Source: Propionimicrobium sp. PCR01-08-3
GTDB lineage: Bacteria > Actinomycetota > Actinomycetes > Propionibacteriales > Propionibacteriaceae
Length of the DNA: 64,000 nt
Direction: 5' to 3'
Assembly (NCBI RefSeq): GCF_030286045.1
Contig: NZ_CP127390.1
Location: forward strand, 1,116,001-1,180,000
A program made the translations under genes and the position numbers. The notes under the pieces were generated by a model. That model ran no database searches, was not told the DNA's origin, and saw only the letters and a program-made list of their open reading frames with translations. Every line of letters starts with the position of its first letter. The stretch's first letter is position 1. Of this stretch, positions 45,507 through 55,961 are shown piece by piece.

Positions 45507-47405
45507 TTAGAGTCTGCTGGCCAGGCCCGTCGCCCGGCGGGCCGGAGTGGTGATCGCCTGGGTGATCGCTTCGGCACTCCCGATGATCCGTACCCGCTTC
45601 CTGGCCCGAGTGATGGCGGTATACAGCAATTCCCTGGTCAGCAGCGGAGAGTCGGTGCTCGGCACCACCAGGGTGATCGCCTCGTACTCGCTGCCCTGTG
45701 ATTTGTGCACGGTCATGGCATGCATGGTTTCGCTGGAATCCAGCAGCCAGGGGGAGCGGAACGTCGGCGCGTCGCCGCTGGCGATCGCGACCTGAGACTG
45801 GTCGTCCAGCCGGATCACCACGCCGGTGTCGCCGTTGGAGATCTGCAGATCCGGGGCGTTGCGGGTGATCAAGATCGGCCTGCCCAGGTACCACTCGCCT
45901 TCGCGTCCGTAGCCGGGGATCGCGCCCCGCAACTCGGCCTCGACGGCCCGCGACCAGGTCGCCACACCGTAGCGTCCCTGCCGGTGTGCGCACAACAGCC
46001 GATGGCAGTCGAGCGCTTCGAGAGCAGCCCGCGCGTCCCCCCTGCGGGCGGCGTTGACCATCGCCTCGCCCTGGCGCCGAAGCTCGGACGCCAGGGCGGG
46101 CATCGAGGTCACCATGGACGGATCCGGATCGGTGTCGAACCACTCCAGGTCTGCCGGGTGCGAGGCCAGCAGACCGAGTGCCTGCTGCGGGTCGGCTTCG
46201 ATGATCGAATCGGCCAGCTGCTGGATGGGTCCGGCGAACCGGTGGGACTGCGCCAGCACGGTGATGGCGTTCCCGCCCGCACCACCCGGTGACTCCAGCC
46301 CGGCGCTGACGATGTCGGCCAGGACGGCACCGGCGTCTACCGACGACAGCTGGTGGGGGTCTCCGACCATCACCAGGCGGGTGCCAGGACGCAGCGCCGT
46401 CATCAATGCCGACATCAGGTCCAATGAGACCATCGACATCTCGTCGATGATCACGACATCGTGGGGCAGCGGATTGTCGGCATTGCGGGCCATCTGCCCG
46501 CCCGGCCTGGCGCCCAGCAGGGAATGCAAGGTGGTGGCCGGTGCCACGTCGAGATGCTGCCAGAGCTGTCCTGTCATCGGGCCGGCATCCGGTGGCGGTC
46601 CGGGTGCATCAGTCGTCGCCGACAAACGGTCGATCTCATCTGGGCCCGCCGGTTCGGATGAGGTGCGTGCGCGCGAACCGGTCGATGGTTGTGGGTCGCG
46701 GGCCAGCGATGCGTTCAACGACTGCTGCATGCGCGCTGCCGCTTTTCCGGTGAAGGACGCCAAGGCCACGCTGGTGTGCGCTTGTGCCAGATCGTCGAGC
46801 ACCCGCAGCAGCTGCGCGATAGTGGTGGTCTTACCGGTGCCCGGGCCGCCCGCGATGACGCTGGTCCACCTCGACACCGCGGTTCCCACGGCTTGGCATT
46901 GGTCGACGGTCAGCCGGTGGTCGGCCGGAAGCCGATCGCAGGCCCGCCGGATCGCGGCGTCCAGTTCGGATGGGTCGACCACAGGTGCCGGCATCGCCAG
47001 CCTGGTGCGCAACGCGACCCGCACGGCCTCCTCGGCCTGCCAATTGCGCTCGAGATAGAGATTATGGCCGACCAGCCGCAGCGGACGCTGATTTGCCGGG
47101 GCGTCTGTTCCCTGCGCGACAAGCGGAGACTCTTGCAGCAGCGCCAGCCAGAGCGACGGATCAGGCCAGTCAAGCGCCGGCGCGCCCGGATGCGGCCCGT
47201 CCAGCGGCAAACACACCGAGCCTGATTCCTGGGCCTGAAGACACAAGGCAGCGGCGAGTAATACCTCAGGATGCTGCTCGCCGCTGAGCCACGCCAATGT
47301 GCGCGCAAGATGCACGCCACTCCAGTCGGCCAGACCAGCTTCGGCGAACTCGGCAAGCAGCCCGGTCGCGACCACAGGTATCTCGAAGACGCCTTCGCTC
47401 GTCAT
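45507..47405 (-). CDS. recD: Exodeoxyribonuclease V alpha subunit RecD
   Basis: 632 aa from ATG 47405, overlapping the recB stop (ATGA), with GGAGG upstream; a longer open frame is ignored. SF1B helicase: Walker A IAGGPGTGKTTTI near residue 185, VIIDEMSMVSL, VGDPHQLSS, and C-terminal MTVHKSQGSEYEA and YTAITRARKRV. It is the 5'-3' motor of RecBCD. A Pro/Ser/Thr-rich insertion of about 50 residues follows the first helicase motifs. Confidence 0.93.
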   Translation of the reverse strand: MTSEGVFEIPVVATGLLAEFAEAGLADWSGVHLARTLAWLSGEQHPEVLLAAALCLQAQESGSVCLPLDGPHPGAPALDWPDPSLWLALLQESPLVAQGTDAPANQRPLRLVGHNLYLERNWQAEEAVRVALRTRLAMPAPVVDPSELDAAIRRACDRLPADHRLTVDQCQAVGTAVSRWTSVIAGGPGTGKTTTIAQLLRVLDDLAQAHTSVALASFTGKAAARMQQSLNASLARDPQPSTGSRARTSSEPAGPDEIDRLSATTDAPGPPPDAGPMTGQLWQHLDVAPATTLHSLLGARPGGQMARNADNPLPHDVVIIDEMSMVSLDLMSALMTALRPGTRLVMVGDPHQLSSVDAGAVLADIVSAGLESPGGAGGNAITVLAQSHRFAGPIQQLADSIIEADPQQALGLLASHPADLEWFDTDPDPSMVTSMPALASELRRQGEAMVNAARRGDARAALEALDCHRLLCAHRQGRYGVATWSRAVEAELRGAIPGYGREGEWYLGRPILITRNAPDLQISNGDTGVVIRLDDQSQVAIASGDAPTFRSPWLLDSSETMHAMTVHKSQGSEYEAITLVVPSTDSPLLTRELLYTAITRARKRVRIIGSAEAITQAITTPARRATGLASRL

Positions 47406-50400
47406 GATCCTCCAGCCAATACTTCGGATGCCTGCACGATCAGCTGTGCCGGGGGGCGCCAAGTGAACACGCCGCTCGGCATGGTGCGGTTCGCCGGGTT
47501 GTCCGCCCCGCTCATGCCGCGGACGAACAGATAGCCCACACCGCCCAGATTCGATTCCGGCCGGTAACCGGGCAGCCGCCAACCGAGATAACGATGCAAC
47601 GCGACCTCGTACAGCAGGGCTTGCAGCGGATAGTGCGCCTGGCACATCGCGCTGGTCATGGTGGCCGGGTCGAATCCGGTCAACCGGTTCGTCTTGTAGT
47701 CGAGGATGACATATCGGTGCGGATCGGTTGGCAGTTGGAGCACCACGTCGATGGAGCCGGTCAAGAATCCGGCAAGCGTGGTGTGGGCTGCCCCCGATGA
47801 CTTCAACAGCTCGCCGTAACCATGCAGCGGATCGTTGTCGTCCAGCAGGTCGCTGAAGCAGTCGGCGAGATCGGCGACGGCGCGCCGGGAGGAGGAGCCT
47901 CCCAAAGGCACCTCGAAATCGAGTTCGGCAAGGCGATTCGCGGCACCCAGAGCACGTAGCGTCAGATCATCGGTCAGCACGCCCAGCGGTGTCGTGACGA
48001 TCTGTTCGAGCCCTGCGGTGAGCGCATCGGAATCCAGGCCGGCGAGTGGATACCGCGCCTGAAGGCGGCGCACGCTCTCGGAGAGGTCGGCCGCGAGCCG
48101 CGGGCTGGCCGGGTCGACCTCTTCGAGGACGGCGTGCACCAGGCTGCCGAATTGGGTTCCGCCCACCAGCTCCGCCAGTGCGGAAACCGGTGGCTCGCCG
48201 TCGGGATCTGTCGTGACGACCTCGTCAACGACATCGACCTCGTCGAATCCGGGCCCCCGATCAGGCGGCGTGGGCGAGTCATGCATGCCTGCCGTCAGGC
48301 CGGTGTAGGAGGTGCGCGTCCAATCGCGGTCGATGTGATCGCTGAAGCGGCGGGCGTCGAGCAGGCCGCTGTATCTGCCGATCTGGTGGCTGCTTTCGGT
48401 ACGGTGGGCGATCTGATCGGGGTGGACGGGCACGATGGCCACGCCGGGAGGACACCGCAATTGGTTCGCGAACCCGACCGGGAACCCGGGCTGCGGCACC
48501 TGGTGCCAGGAGTTGTTCATCAACAAACGGTGCAGCGGAGAACTCGAGGTGTTGTGCTTCGTGGGGGCCCACCAGCAGACCAGCAGCGATTGAGCGCGAG
48601 TGCAGGCGACATAGAACGACCGCAGCGATTCGGCGAGGTCTTCGGTCTGATAGGCCTCGATCCGCGATGCGCGACCGGCCGGGGAATCAACGTCGAGCAC
48701 GCGGCGGCCCTCGACGTGCCCGATAACCGGCTGATCATAATCGGCCGATCCGGCGAATCTGTCGGATGCCTCGGGCAACAGCACGATCGGAAACTGGAGG
48801 CCTTTCGCCTTGTGTACGGTCATCACCCGAACGGCCGGACGATCGGTCGGCAGCCGGCGGGTGCGTTCGTCCTCGTCGGCCGACCCGGCCTGATCGATGC
48901 TGCGCCGGAGAAACTCGGTCAGCGCCGACGGGCTCAGATGAGCCGCGGATTGGGCGTGATTCAGCAGCTCGGTCACATGACGCAGGTCACTGAGCAACTC
49001 CTCGCCACCCGGCTCACCCAGCAACTGCGCATCGAGGTGCCGTTCGGCCACCAGCGTCTCGAAGACCGCGGTGATGCCCTGATCGCTCAATCGGCGCGCG
49101 CAACGCGAGAACAACGAGGTCATCTCGACCAACGCGTCCTCGTCCGCGGAGGAAATATCGGCGCTCGTCCATCCGATCAGGCAGCTGAGCATGGCTCGCC
49201 GCCGATGCCAACGATCACGCTCGACGAGCGCCTCCAGGACGACCAGCCAGTCGGCTGCCGCCTGTGAGGCGAAGACGTTCTTCTCACCGGTGAACACCGA
49301 GGGATACCCGGCGGCCTGCAGGCTGGCATGAATCAAGCGGCCGACCTTGTTGGTGCTCACCAAGATCGCAATGTCATCGGCGCGGAGCGGCCGCCAGCGT
49401 CCCGAATCGTCGAGGATCTGATATCCGGTATCCAGCAGGCGACCGACGCGTGAGACCAGGTCGGCCACGATCAACGCGCGCGCGGCCTCGATTGCGAACG
49501 GCTGATCGGAACCGATCGCGCGCACCTGCACGGCCTCCGGCGACTGGGCAGCATCCTCCCGGCGCAGCCTGGGCTGCCGGTGGAAGCAGTCGACGCGTTG
49601 CATCTCGATGTTCACGCCGGGCGATCCGAGGTCGATGGGACCGAAAAGATTCTCGATGCCGGTGACCACTGCGGCGTCCGACCGATAGTTGGTGCCCAAC
49701 CGCTGCACGACGTCGGCCCGCTCGCGGGCTGCACTGTAGGTCTCGATATCGCCACCGCGGAAGCGGTAGATGGCCTGCTTCGGATCGCCGATCAGCAGCA
49801 CCGTCGAGCGGTGCGCAAAACCGGCTTCGAGGAATGCCCACTGGGCCGGGTCGGTGTCTTGAAACTCGTCGACGAGGACGACCGAGAACCGCTCGCTGAG
49901 AGTCCGGGCAGCCTGCGGCCCGCTGACCGGGTCGGTGAGCGCGGCGGCCAGCCGGGTGATCATGTCGTCATAGCCCAGTTGCCGCAGCGCGCGTTTGCGG
50001 GTCGCGAACACCGTGCGGACATCGGCGGCGAATCGCGCTCGGGCGGCTGCTTCGGGCCCGCCGGATGGGTAGATCGCGTCGGTGCCGTGCTGGGCGCTGG
50101 CGCGTCCGATAGCGACGGCGGTGCCGAAATTGAACTGTTGCCATCGCTCGTCGGCGAGATAGACATCGGCGATGACCTCGTCGATCAGCACCGAGGGATC
50201 GGTCTCCAGTCGGGTCATGGTGTCGTAGTCGGCGAGGATGCCCAGTTCGTCGAGCATTCGGGACGCGAAGGTGTGCAGGGTGAAAATAGGCGCGTCGTCC
50301 ACCCGGCCGATCGCTTCGGCGAGTCGTCGGGCCCGCAGCTCCACTTCCTCGGTTGAGCCGGCCGAGAGCAGCGCAGTCACCTGATCGGTCGCCGATTCGC

Positions 50401-50740
50401 CCGGATCAGCTGATGCTTCGCCGACCTGAGCGGCCGCCTGCGGCCCTTCTGATGGCCGAAGCGGGGCCTCGCTGACCGGGACCGGTCGCAGCCCGGCGAG
50501 CCGGCGGCGCAACTCGCCATGAGTGGAAATGAGTCGGTGGCGGATGCCGTCGCGCAGTTCATTGGTTGCCCGGCGCGAGAAGGTGACGGCCAAAACGCGA
50601 TCGAGCGGCGTTCCGGCGGCCACATAGCGCGCCACCATCGCGGCGATGGTGAAGGTCTTGCCGGTCCCGGCGCTGGCCTCCAGCACCAGGGTGGTCCCGG
50701 CGGCCGGAAGGGGCTGGTCGAGTCTGAAGATGTCGTTCAT
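47402..50740 (-). CDS. recB: Exodeoxyribonuclease V beta subunit RecB
   Basis: 1112 aa from ATG 50740, one base after the recC stop. Walker A LEASAGTGKTFTI near residue 25, VDEFQDTDPAQW, IGDPKQAIYRFRGGDI typical of RecB, VHKAKGLQFPIV. The C-terminal nuclease has YVILDYKTNRL near residue 1015 and YPLQALLYEVALHRYL. It supplies the 3'-5' motor and the nuclease of RecBCD. All catalytic residues seem intact. Confidence 0.94.
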   Translation of the reverse strand: MNDIFRLDQPLPAAGTTLVLEASAGTGKTFTIAAMVARYVAAGTPLDRVLAVTFSRRATNELRDGIRHRLISTHGELRRRLAGLRPVPVSEAPLRPSEGPQAAAQVGEASADPGESATDQVTALLSAGSTEEVELRARRLAEAIGRVDDAPIFTLHTFASRMLDELGILADYDTMTRLETDPSVLIDEVIADVYLADERWQQFNFGTAVAIGRASAQHGTDAIYPSGGPEAAARARFAADVRTVFATRKRALRQLGYDDMITRLAAALTDPVSGPQAARTLSERFSVVLVDEFQDTDPAQWAFLEAGFAHRSTVLLIGDPKQAIYRFRGGDIETYSAARERADVVQRLGTNYRSDAAVVTGIENLFGPIDLGSPGVNIEMQRVDCFHRQPRLRREDAAQSPEAVQVRAIGSDQPFAIEAARALIVADLVSRVGRLLDTGYQILDDSGRWRPLRADDIAILVSTNKVGRLIHASLQAAGYPSVFTGEKNVFASQAAADWLVVLEALVERDRWHRRRAMLSCLIGWTSADISSADEDALVEMTSLFSRCARRLSDQGITAVFETLVAERHLDAQLLGEPGGEELLSDLRHVTELLNHAQSAAHLSPSALTEFLRRSIDQAGSADEDERTRRLPTDRPAVRVMTVHKAKGLQFPIVLLPEASDRFAGSADYDQPVIGHVEGRRVLDVDSPAGRASRIEAYQTEDLAESLRSFYVACTRAQSLLVCWWAPTKHNTSSSPLHRLLMNNSWHQVPQPGFPVGFANQLRCPPGVAIVPVHPDQIAHRTESSHQIGRYSGLLDARRFSDHIDRDWTRTSYTGLTAGMHDSPTPPDRGPGFDEVDVVDEVVTTDPDGEPPVSALAELVGGTQFGSLVHAVLEEVDPASPRLAADLSESVRRLQARYPLAGLDSDALTAGLEQIVTTPLGVLTDDLTLRALGAANRLAELDFEVPLGGSSSRRAVADLADCFSDLLDDNDPLHGYGELLKSSGAAHTTLAGFLTGSIDVVLQLPTDPHRYVILDYKTNRLTGFDPATMTSAMCQAHYPLQALLYEVALHRYLGWRLPGYRPESNLGGVGYLFVRGMSGADNPANRTMPSGVFTWRPPAQLIVQASEVLAGGS

Positions 50741-50741
50741 G

Positions 50742-53700
50742 TCACTGATCACCCAACCTCGAAGCAGGCCGCCATTCGGCGAGGTGATCGGCGAGCGGGG
50801 CAAGCAGCCGATCTGCCAGCTTTTCGAAGCGACCGGGCCACGCCTGGGTCAGGTCATCGAAATCGGGAAAGAAATACTGCCAGTTCGCATCCTCGTCCCG
50901 GTAGGCCTGACGTGCGCGGACCATCGGCTCGCCCCATGTCCAGTTCAGCAGGTCCGCGTAGGCGGCCGCCGTTCGCAACGGCAACGGAAGCACGTGGCGA
51001 AGGCCCGCCCGGCGGGTTGTGACCAGCCAACCGAGTATCTCTCGTGCCTGTTCGCCCGAGGGTGCGGACAGGCGATAGCACCGTTTTCCGACCAGCAACC
51101 CTTCGGTACCCGGTTGTTCGGCGTCCGATTGCGCGACGACCAGAAGCAGCCGCAGCCAGCATGCGAGCGCATCATCCGGTTTGGGGAATCCGAACCGCTG
51201 CACCACGACCTTGTCATCGACCAATGGGACGCGGCCCTGGAGCTTTCCGTCGGCGTAGTCGATACGGCAGTCGCGTAATGTCCGCTCGCCGGTTTTCGCG
51301 CTTCGGACCGATGAGGCAACCTGGCAGGCGCGATCGAGTTGATCGTCGAGCAATTGCGCACCGGCAGGCCCGGGCAGCACCTGCCCCGACAACCAGACGT
51401 GGTTGCGCACCTGCGCCAGGCCGTGTCCTGCTGCCAGGGCGTCGAAAAGCTCGCGCCCGACCGACCATGCCTCGCGGGCATCCGGCGAGATCGGCAGGCT
51501 GGTTTTCAACTCGTGGTCGAACCGGGTACGGGTGGTGCCCACGGTCTCCTTGAGCAGGGCGCGGGCCGGGTTGCAGAAGAATCTGATGAGATCCTCGATG
51601 TCGGTCTGGGGAGAGGGGGTGCACCGATGCTGCAGCGTCCAGGTGGGCGGCGGAGCCTTGGGCGGGCTTTGCAGGGCCCTTGCGCCTTGCAGGCCCTGCT
51701 GATCGAAGCTGGCCACCCGTTCGTTGCCGCTCACCGCGAAGTCCTGCCAGCCATGCGGATGCAAAGGGTGCCAGCGGACGAGCGTGCCGTGGTAGCCGGC
51801 TTCGCCATCGGAGGAGCCCGCCCCGGTGTTCGCGAGCCCGTCCACGCGCCATGCCCCGGCCGGGCCCTGCACCGCGCAGGCATCCAGGAGTTCCGAGATG
51901 CACACCGGGGCCGGACGCACCCGTCCCGATGACTGCTCGGCGCCTTGGGTGACCACGACAAAGTGATCGGTGGCGCCCAGCAGAGCGTCCAGGAGCCGCT
52001 GCCGGCGGACGGCGCGGCGGCGCCACGTCCAATGCTGCCGGGCCTGGGATCCGTCGGTCCGCAGCAGATCGTCGCCGTCGAAGCCTGCCGGGCCAGGGAA
52101 GTGAGCATCGTCGAGGCCGAGAACGCAGATGACCCGCGCCCCGATACCTGCCAGATCGTTCAGATCGGTCACCAGCAGCGAACCGTTGCCGTAGTTGGGA
52201 CGCCGGCCGGCTGACCGGTCGAGACCGTCGAGCCAGCAGGAGATGTCGGTGGCGTCCAGTGGCGCCGTGCGCCCGGCGGCCTGCTGAGCGAAATCCGCGA
52301 TCGCGCTGAGAGCCTGGTTCAGCTGCCAGCTGTCCTCGAACGGCAGCGAAACCAGCAGATCGATGGCCTCCCGCAAGTGACCTGCCCAGGTTTCGGCAGT
52401 CGCTTCGCTGCCGAACCGGCCGATGACCTTGCGGACCCTCGAGACGAGTTCGGCGAGCCGGCCGATGAGTTGCGCATCCGATCCCTGCACCTGGCCGACC
52501 GGTGCACAGGTGCCCAGCGCGACAGGTGGCTCGGCAGCGAGCGCGAGGCTGATAGACAATCGTTGAACGCCGGCCAGCCAGGTCGACTGCGTGATGGCCA
52601 CGCCATTGCGGCTGCGCTGGGCCGCATCCACACCCCAGCGGATCTGGGCGTTCGCGATGAGCTCGCGCAGCCGCTCGATCTCGTCGGGCCCGAAGCCGAA
52701 CCGGTGCGATATCGCGGGTAGTTGGCAAAAGTCGAGGAGATCAATGCTGGTTGCGCGTCCGACGTAGAGCGCCAGCAGTCGACTGAGCACCGCCAACGCG
52801 GGGTTGACGCCTGCCAAACCTGCGGAGGCGAGTTGCACTCTCAGTCTGTGGCCGGGATGAAAGCCCGCGCCCGGGTCGAGACAGAACGACGCCTCGATCA
52901 ACGGTGCGTACTCGGCGAGATCGGTGCACAGCACCACCACATCACGCGGTTGCAGGCTGGGATCATCGCTGAACAGGCCGCACAACACGTCGCGGAGCAC
53001 CTCGACCTGCCGGTCCGGGCCGTGGCATGCGTGGATCTGCAAGGAGTCATCGGCCTCGGCCCGGGGGCCGGGCGGCAGATCGCGGCGCAACTCGTCTTGT
53101 ACCTGCCGCAGCAGGGTAGGCGGTTTGGGCTGCCGGAAGGCTGCGAAGGCGCTGGAGACAGGGTCCGGCCGGCCGTCGTCAGTTTCGGCCCGGCACCCGG
53201 ATGCCAGACCGGTTTCGGATCGTTGTTGCGGCCGGTCGAGTGATTCGCGCCCCGCATCACGACGACTGTTGTGGTGCCGCAGAAAGTCGGAGCCCGGCGC
53301 GTCATGGTGGCAGGCGATGCCGGCCACCTGAATCACCTGAACCTCGTGATGGCAGCCGAGGGCGTCGATGAGGCGGTTCGAGGCGGGATCCGGATCGTCG
53401 ACCAGGAGCAGGACGACCCGCTGCGGTATCTGCGGATCGGCCTGTTGCTCCAGCTGCCGGAGAGTTCGGTCATGCTGCTCGGCAGGATCTGAGCCGAGAA
53501 GCCGGACGACCGCACGCCACAAGGCAGGCTGCCACCGCTCTTCGGACGCAAGATCGGCGCCGGAAGGGCTTCGGTCGGAACCAGCCGACCATGAGGCGAC
53601 CATGTCGGGCGTCCGCCACAGGTAGCGGCGAAAAAGCCTGGCCAGCCTGGACGCAGCGGCATAGCGGCGCCCCGGCGAAAGCTGCGGCGTCGCGAGGTGG

Positions 53701-54017
53701 TGCAGGACCGGCGCGAGGACGTCGGCCTGCGCCGGGTCGGCGAGCACATCGCAGATGGCCAGGGTCAGCGACTCGCCTTGCCAGGCGTCGCTGCGGAACC
53801 GTTGGGAGAACACTCGCCAGGTTTCGACGTCGATACCTGCCGAGATTCGGGGCCCGCCGGTTCTGGTCGCAAGATATTGAGTGAACCACCGGCGATGCCC
53901 GGCCGCGGGAACCACGACGAGATCTGCCGCCATCGGTGCGGCAGGCGAGTCTTGCACGAGCACGGCAGCCTGCTCGCAGGCCTCGCGCCAGCCGGTCACC
54001 TCGACGTAGTTCTTCAT
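50742..54017 (-). CDS. recC: Exodeoxyribonuclease V gamma subunit RecC
   Basis: 1091 aa from ATG 54017 with AAGGTGAG upstream; GTG 54023 is possible. RecC is an inactivated helicase/nuclease that splits strands and recognises Chi. Typical RecC segments are visible: VVVPAAGHRRWFTQYLA near the N-terminus, CHGPDRQVEVLRDVLCGLF, VVVLCTDLAEYAPLIEASF, and LLVTDLNDLAGIGARVICVLGLDDAHFP. First gene of recC-recB-recD. It is divergent from uvrD2 with a 92-base spacer. Confidence 0.92.
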   Translation of the reverse strand: MKNYVEVTGWREACEQAAVLVQDSPAAPMAADLVVVPAAGHRRWFTQYLATRTGGPRISAGIDVETWRVFSQRFRSDAWQGESLTLAICDVLADPAQADVLAPVLHHLATPQLSPGRRYAAASRLARLFRRYLWRTPDMVASWSAGSDRSPSGADLASEERWQPALWRAVVRLLGSDPAEQHDRTLRQLEQQADPQIPQRVVLLLVDDPDPASNRLIDALGCHHEVQVIQVAGIACHHDAPGSDFLRHHNSRRDAGRESLDRPQQRSETGLASGCRAETDDGRPDPVSSAFAAFRQPKPPTLLRQVQDELRRDLPPGPRAEADDSLQIHACHGPDRQVEVLRDVLCGLFSDDPSLQPRDVVVLCTDLAEYAPLIEASFCLDPGAGFHPGHRLRVQLASAGLAGVNPALAVLSRLLALYVGRATSIDLLDFCQLPAISHRFGFGPDEIERLRELIANAQIRWGVDAAQRSRNGVAITQSTWLAGVQRLSISLALAAEPPVALGTCAPVGQVQGSDAQLIGRLAELVSRVRKVIGRFGSEATAETWAGHLREAIDLLVSLPFEDSWQLNQALSAIADFAQQAAGRTAPLDATDISCWLDGLDRSAGRRPNYGNGSLLVTDLNDLAGIGARVICVLGLDDAHFPGPAGFDGDDLLRTDGSQARQHWTWRRRAVRRQRLLDALLGATDHFVVVTQGAEQSSGRVRPAPVCISELLDACAVQGPAGAWRVDGLANTGAGSSDGEAGYHGTLVRWHPLHPHGWQDFAVSGNERVASFDQQGLQGARALQSPPKAPPPTWTLQHRCTPSPQTDIEDLIRFFCNPARALLKETVGTTRTRFDHELKTSLPISPDAREAWSVGRELFDALAAGHGLAQVRNHVWLSGQVLPGPAGAQLLDDQLDRACQVASSVRSAKTGERTLRDCRIDYADGKLQGRVPLVDDKVVVQRFGFPKPDDALACWLRLLLVVAQSDAEQPGTEGLLVGKRCYRLSAPSGEQAREILGWLVTTRRAGLRHVLPLPLRTAAAYADLLNWTWGEPMVRARQAYRDEDANWQYFFPDFDDLTQAWPGRFEKLADRLLAPLADHLAEWRPASRLGDQ

Positions 54018-54109
54018 CGGCACTCACCTTAGCCAGCGCTCCCGACATTTTTCGCGGCAGCCGGATGGCGTTCGAAAATTGTCTCAGCCGGCGCCTACAG
54101 TGAGCAGGC

Positions 54110-55915
54110 GTGAGTGGTGAAGCATCGCAGGCGGAGCGTGTTCTCGAGGGGCTGGACGCCGAGCAGCGTGCCGTCGCGACCTGCTTCGGGCGTCCGGTCG
54201 TGGTTCTGGCGGGCGCCGGCACCGGTAAGACCCGCGCCATCACGCACCGGATTGCCTACGGCGCGGCCAGCGGTGCGCTGGAGGCCAGGCATACCTTGGC
54301 GGTCACCTTCACCAGCAAGGCGGCCGCGGAATTGCGGCACCGGCTCGCCGGTCTGGGCGTACCCAGGGTGCAGGCCCGAACCTTTCACGCGGCCGCGTTG
54401 CGTCAACTCGGCTATTTCTGGCCCAAGGTCAACGGCGTCGAGCTGCCCCCGGTGGCCGGACGCAATTTCAGCATGATCGCGGAGGCCGCCCGAACCCTGC
54501 CGGTCAGCGTCGAGACCCCGCTGCTGCGTAACCTCGCCGCGGAGATCAGCTGGGCCAAGGTCTCGAATGTTCCGCAGGAGCGATATCCGCAGCTCGCCGG
54601 CAAGGCCGGGCGCGAGGTCGAGGGGCTGAATCTGGACCAGGTGGCCGACGTGCTCAGGCGCTACGAACAGGTCAAGAAGTATCGCGGGGTGATCGACTTT
54701 GACGACATCTTGTTGTGCACCATCGCGCTGTTGCACGAGCATCCCGAGGTGGCGGCCGAGGTGCATGACCAGTACCGGTCTTTCACCGTCGACGAGTTTC
54801 AAGATGTCAGCCCGATTCAGCGCACGCTGCTCGAACTATGGCTGGGCGATCGCAGCGACATCTGCGTGGTCGGCGATCCCAATCAGGCGATCCACACCTT
54901 CGCCGGCGCCCAGCCCGCCTACCTGGCCAATTTCGGTCGTGACCACCCTGGGGCGACGACCTTGAGATTGCGCACCAACTATCGCTCGACACCACAAGTG
55001 CTGGAGGCGGCCAATGCCTTGATCGCAGGAGGGGGACGGCTGCGGGCCAACCGTGAAGCCGGCCCGGCGGTGGAGGTGCAACCCGCCGCAGACGAGCCAA
55101 CGGAGGCGGCAGCGGTCACCGGGTGGCTGGTCGGCCGGCATCGGGACGGCGCACCCTGGGGCGATCTCGCCGTGCTGTACCGCATCAACGCGCAGGCCGA
55201 ACAGTTCGAGGCCGAACTCCGGGACGCGCAAGTGCCCTTCGTGGTGCGCGACGGCGACCAGGAGGCGCGGCCCGACGACGCGGTGACGTTGTCGACCATG
55301 CATTCGGCCAAGGGATTGGAATGGGAATCGGTGGCCGTCGTGGGCCTGTCGGAGGGGCTGATGCCCTTCGCGCTGGCGGATACTCAGGCCGAGGTGGCCG
55401 AAGAGAAGCGGCTGCTCTATGTGGCGCTGACCAGAGCAAAAACGAATCTGCGGATCTCCTGGGCGATCGGCGGTGCGCCAGGACGCGGCCATCGCGGGCC
55501 GTCCCGTTTTCTACGGCAGGCGGGGCTGGCCGGCGTTGCGGAGCCACATGTTTCCGGTCGGCGTGCGCGTCCGGGCCGAAAGTCGCGGACGCTGCCTGCC
55601 TGCTACGTCTGCGGGCAAGCCATGAGTGAGGCCGTCGAGATCAAACTCGGACGACACACCGGATGCGAGTCCACCTTGGACGAGGACCTGTTCGAGGCCT
55701 TGCGGCAGTGGCGGACGAGTCAGGCGCAAAGCCAGTCGGTTCCGGCCTTCGTGATTTTCACGGACGCAACCCTGCGTGCCTTGGCCGAGCAGCAGCCGGC
55801 TCAGCGGGCCCAGCTCACGAAAATTCCCGGCATCGGAAAGACCAAGTTGGATCGCTACGGTGATCAGCTGATCGAATTGATCAACGACCACGACTCGTGC
55901 GATGACCTCGCGTGA
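54110..55915 (+). CDS. uvrD2: UvrD2-type DNA helicase with HRDC domain
   Basis: 601 aa from GTG 54110. Helicase motifs: LAGAGTGKT (34-41), TFTSKAAAEL, VDEFQDVSP, VGDPNQAIHTF, STMHSAKGLEWE, YVALTRAK. The C-terminal HRDC domain (FVIFTDATLRALAEQQP, then IPGIGKTKLDRYG) is characteristic of UvrD2. Between them the zinc motif, tetracysteine in mycobacteria, reads C498-x2-C501-x14-H516-x2-C519, a CCHC variant. Shorter than the roughly 700-aa mycobacterial enzyme. A 3'-5' repair helicase. Confidence 0.92.
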   Translation: MSGEASQAERVLEGLDAEQRAVATCFGRPVVVLAGAGTGKTRAITHRIAYGAASGALEARHTLAVTFTSKAAAELRHRLAGLGVPRVQARTFHAAALRQLGYFWPKVNGVELPPVAGRNFSMIAEAARTLPVSVETPLLRNLAAEISWAKVSNVPQERYPQLAGKAGREVEGLNLDQVADVLRRYEQVKKYRGVIDFDDILLCTIALLHEHPEVAAEVHDQYRSFTVDEFQDVSPIQRTLLELWLGDRSDICVVGDPNQAIHTFAGAQPAYLANFGRDHPGATTLRLRTNYRSTPQVLEAANALIAGGGRLRANREAGPAVEVQPAADEPTEAAAVTGWLVGRHRDGAPWGDLAVLYRINAQAEQFEAELRDAQVPFVVRDGDQEARPDDAVTLSTMHSAKGLEWESVAVVGLSEGLMPFALADTQAEVAEEKRLLYVALTRAKTNLRISWAIGGAPGRGHRGPSRFLRQAGLAGVAEPHVSGRRARPGRKSRTLPACYVCGQAMSEAVEIKLGRHTGCESTLDEDLFEALRQWRTSQAQSQSVPAFVIFTDATLRALAEQQPAQRAQLTKIPGIGKTKLDRYGDQLIELINDHDSCDDLA

Positions 55916-55961
55916 TCTACCGGTGCCGGGAACAGTTCCGGGCTCGGCCCAGCTACAAAGC

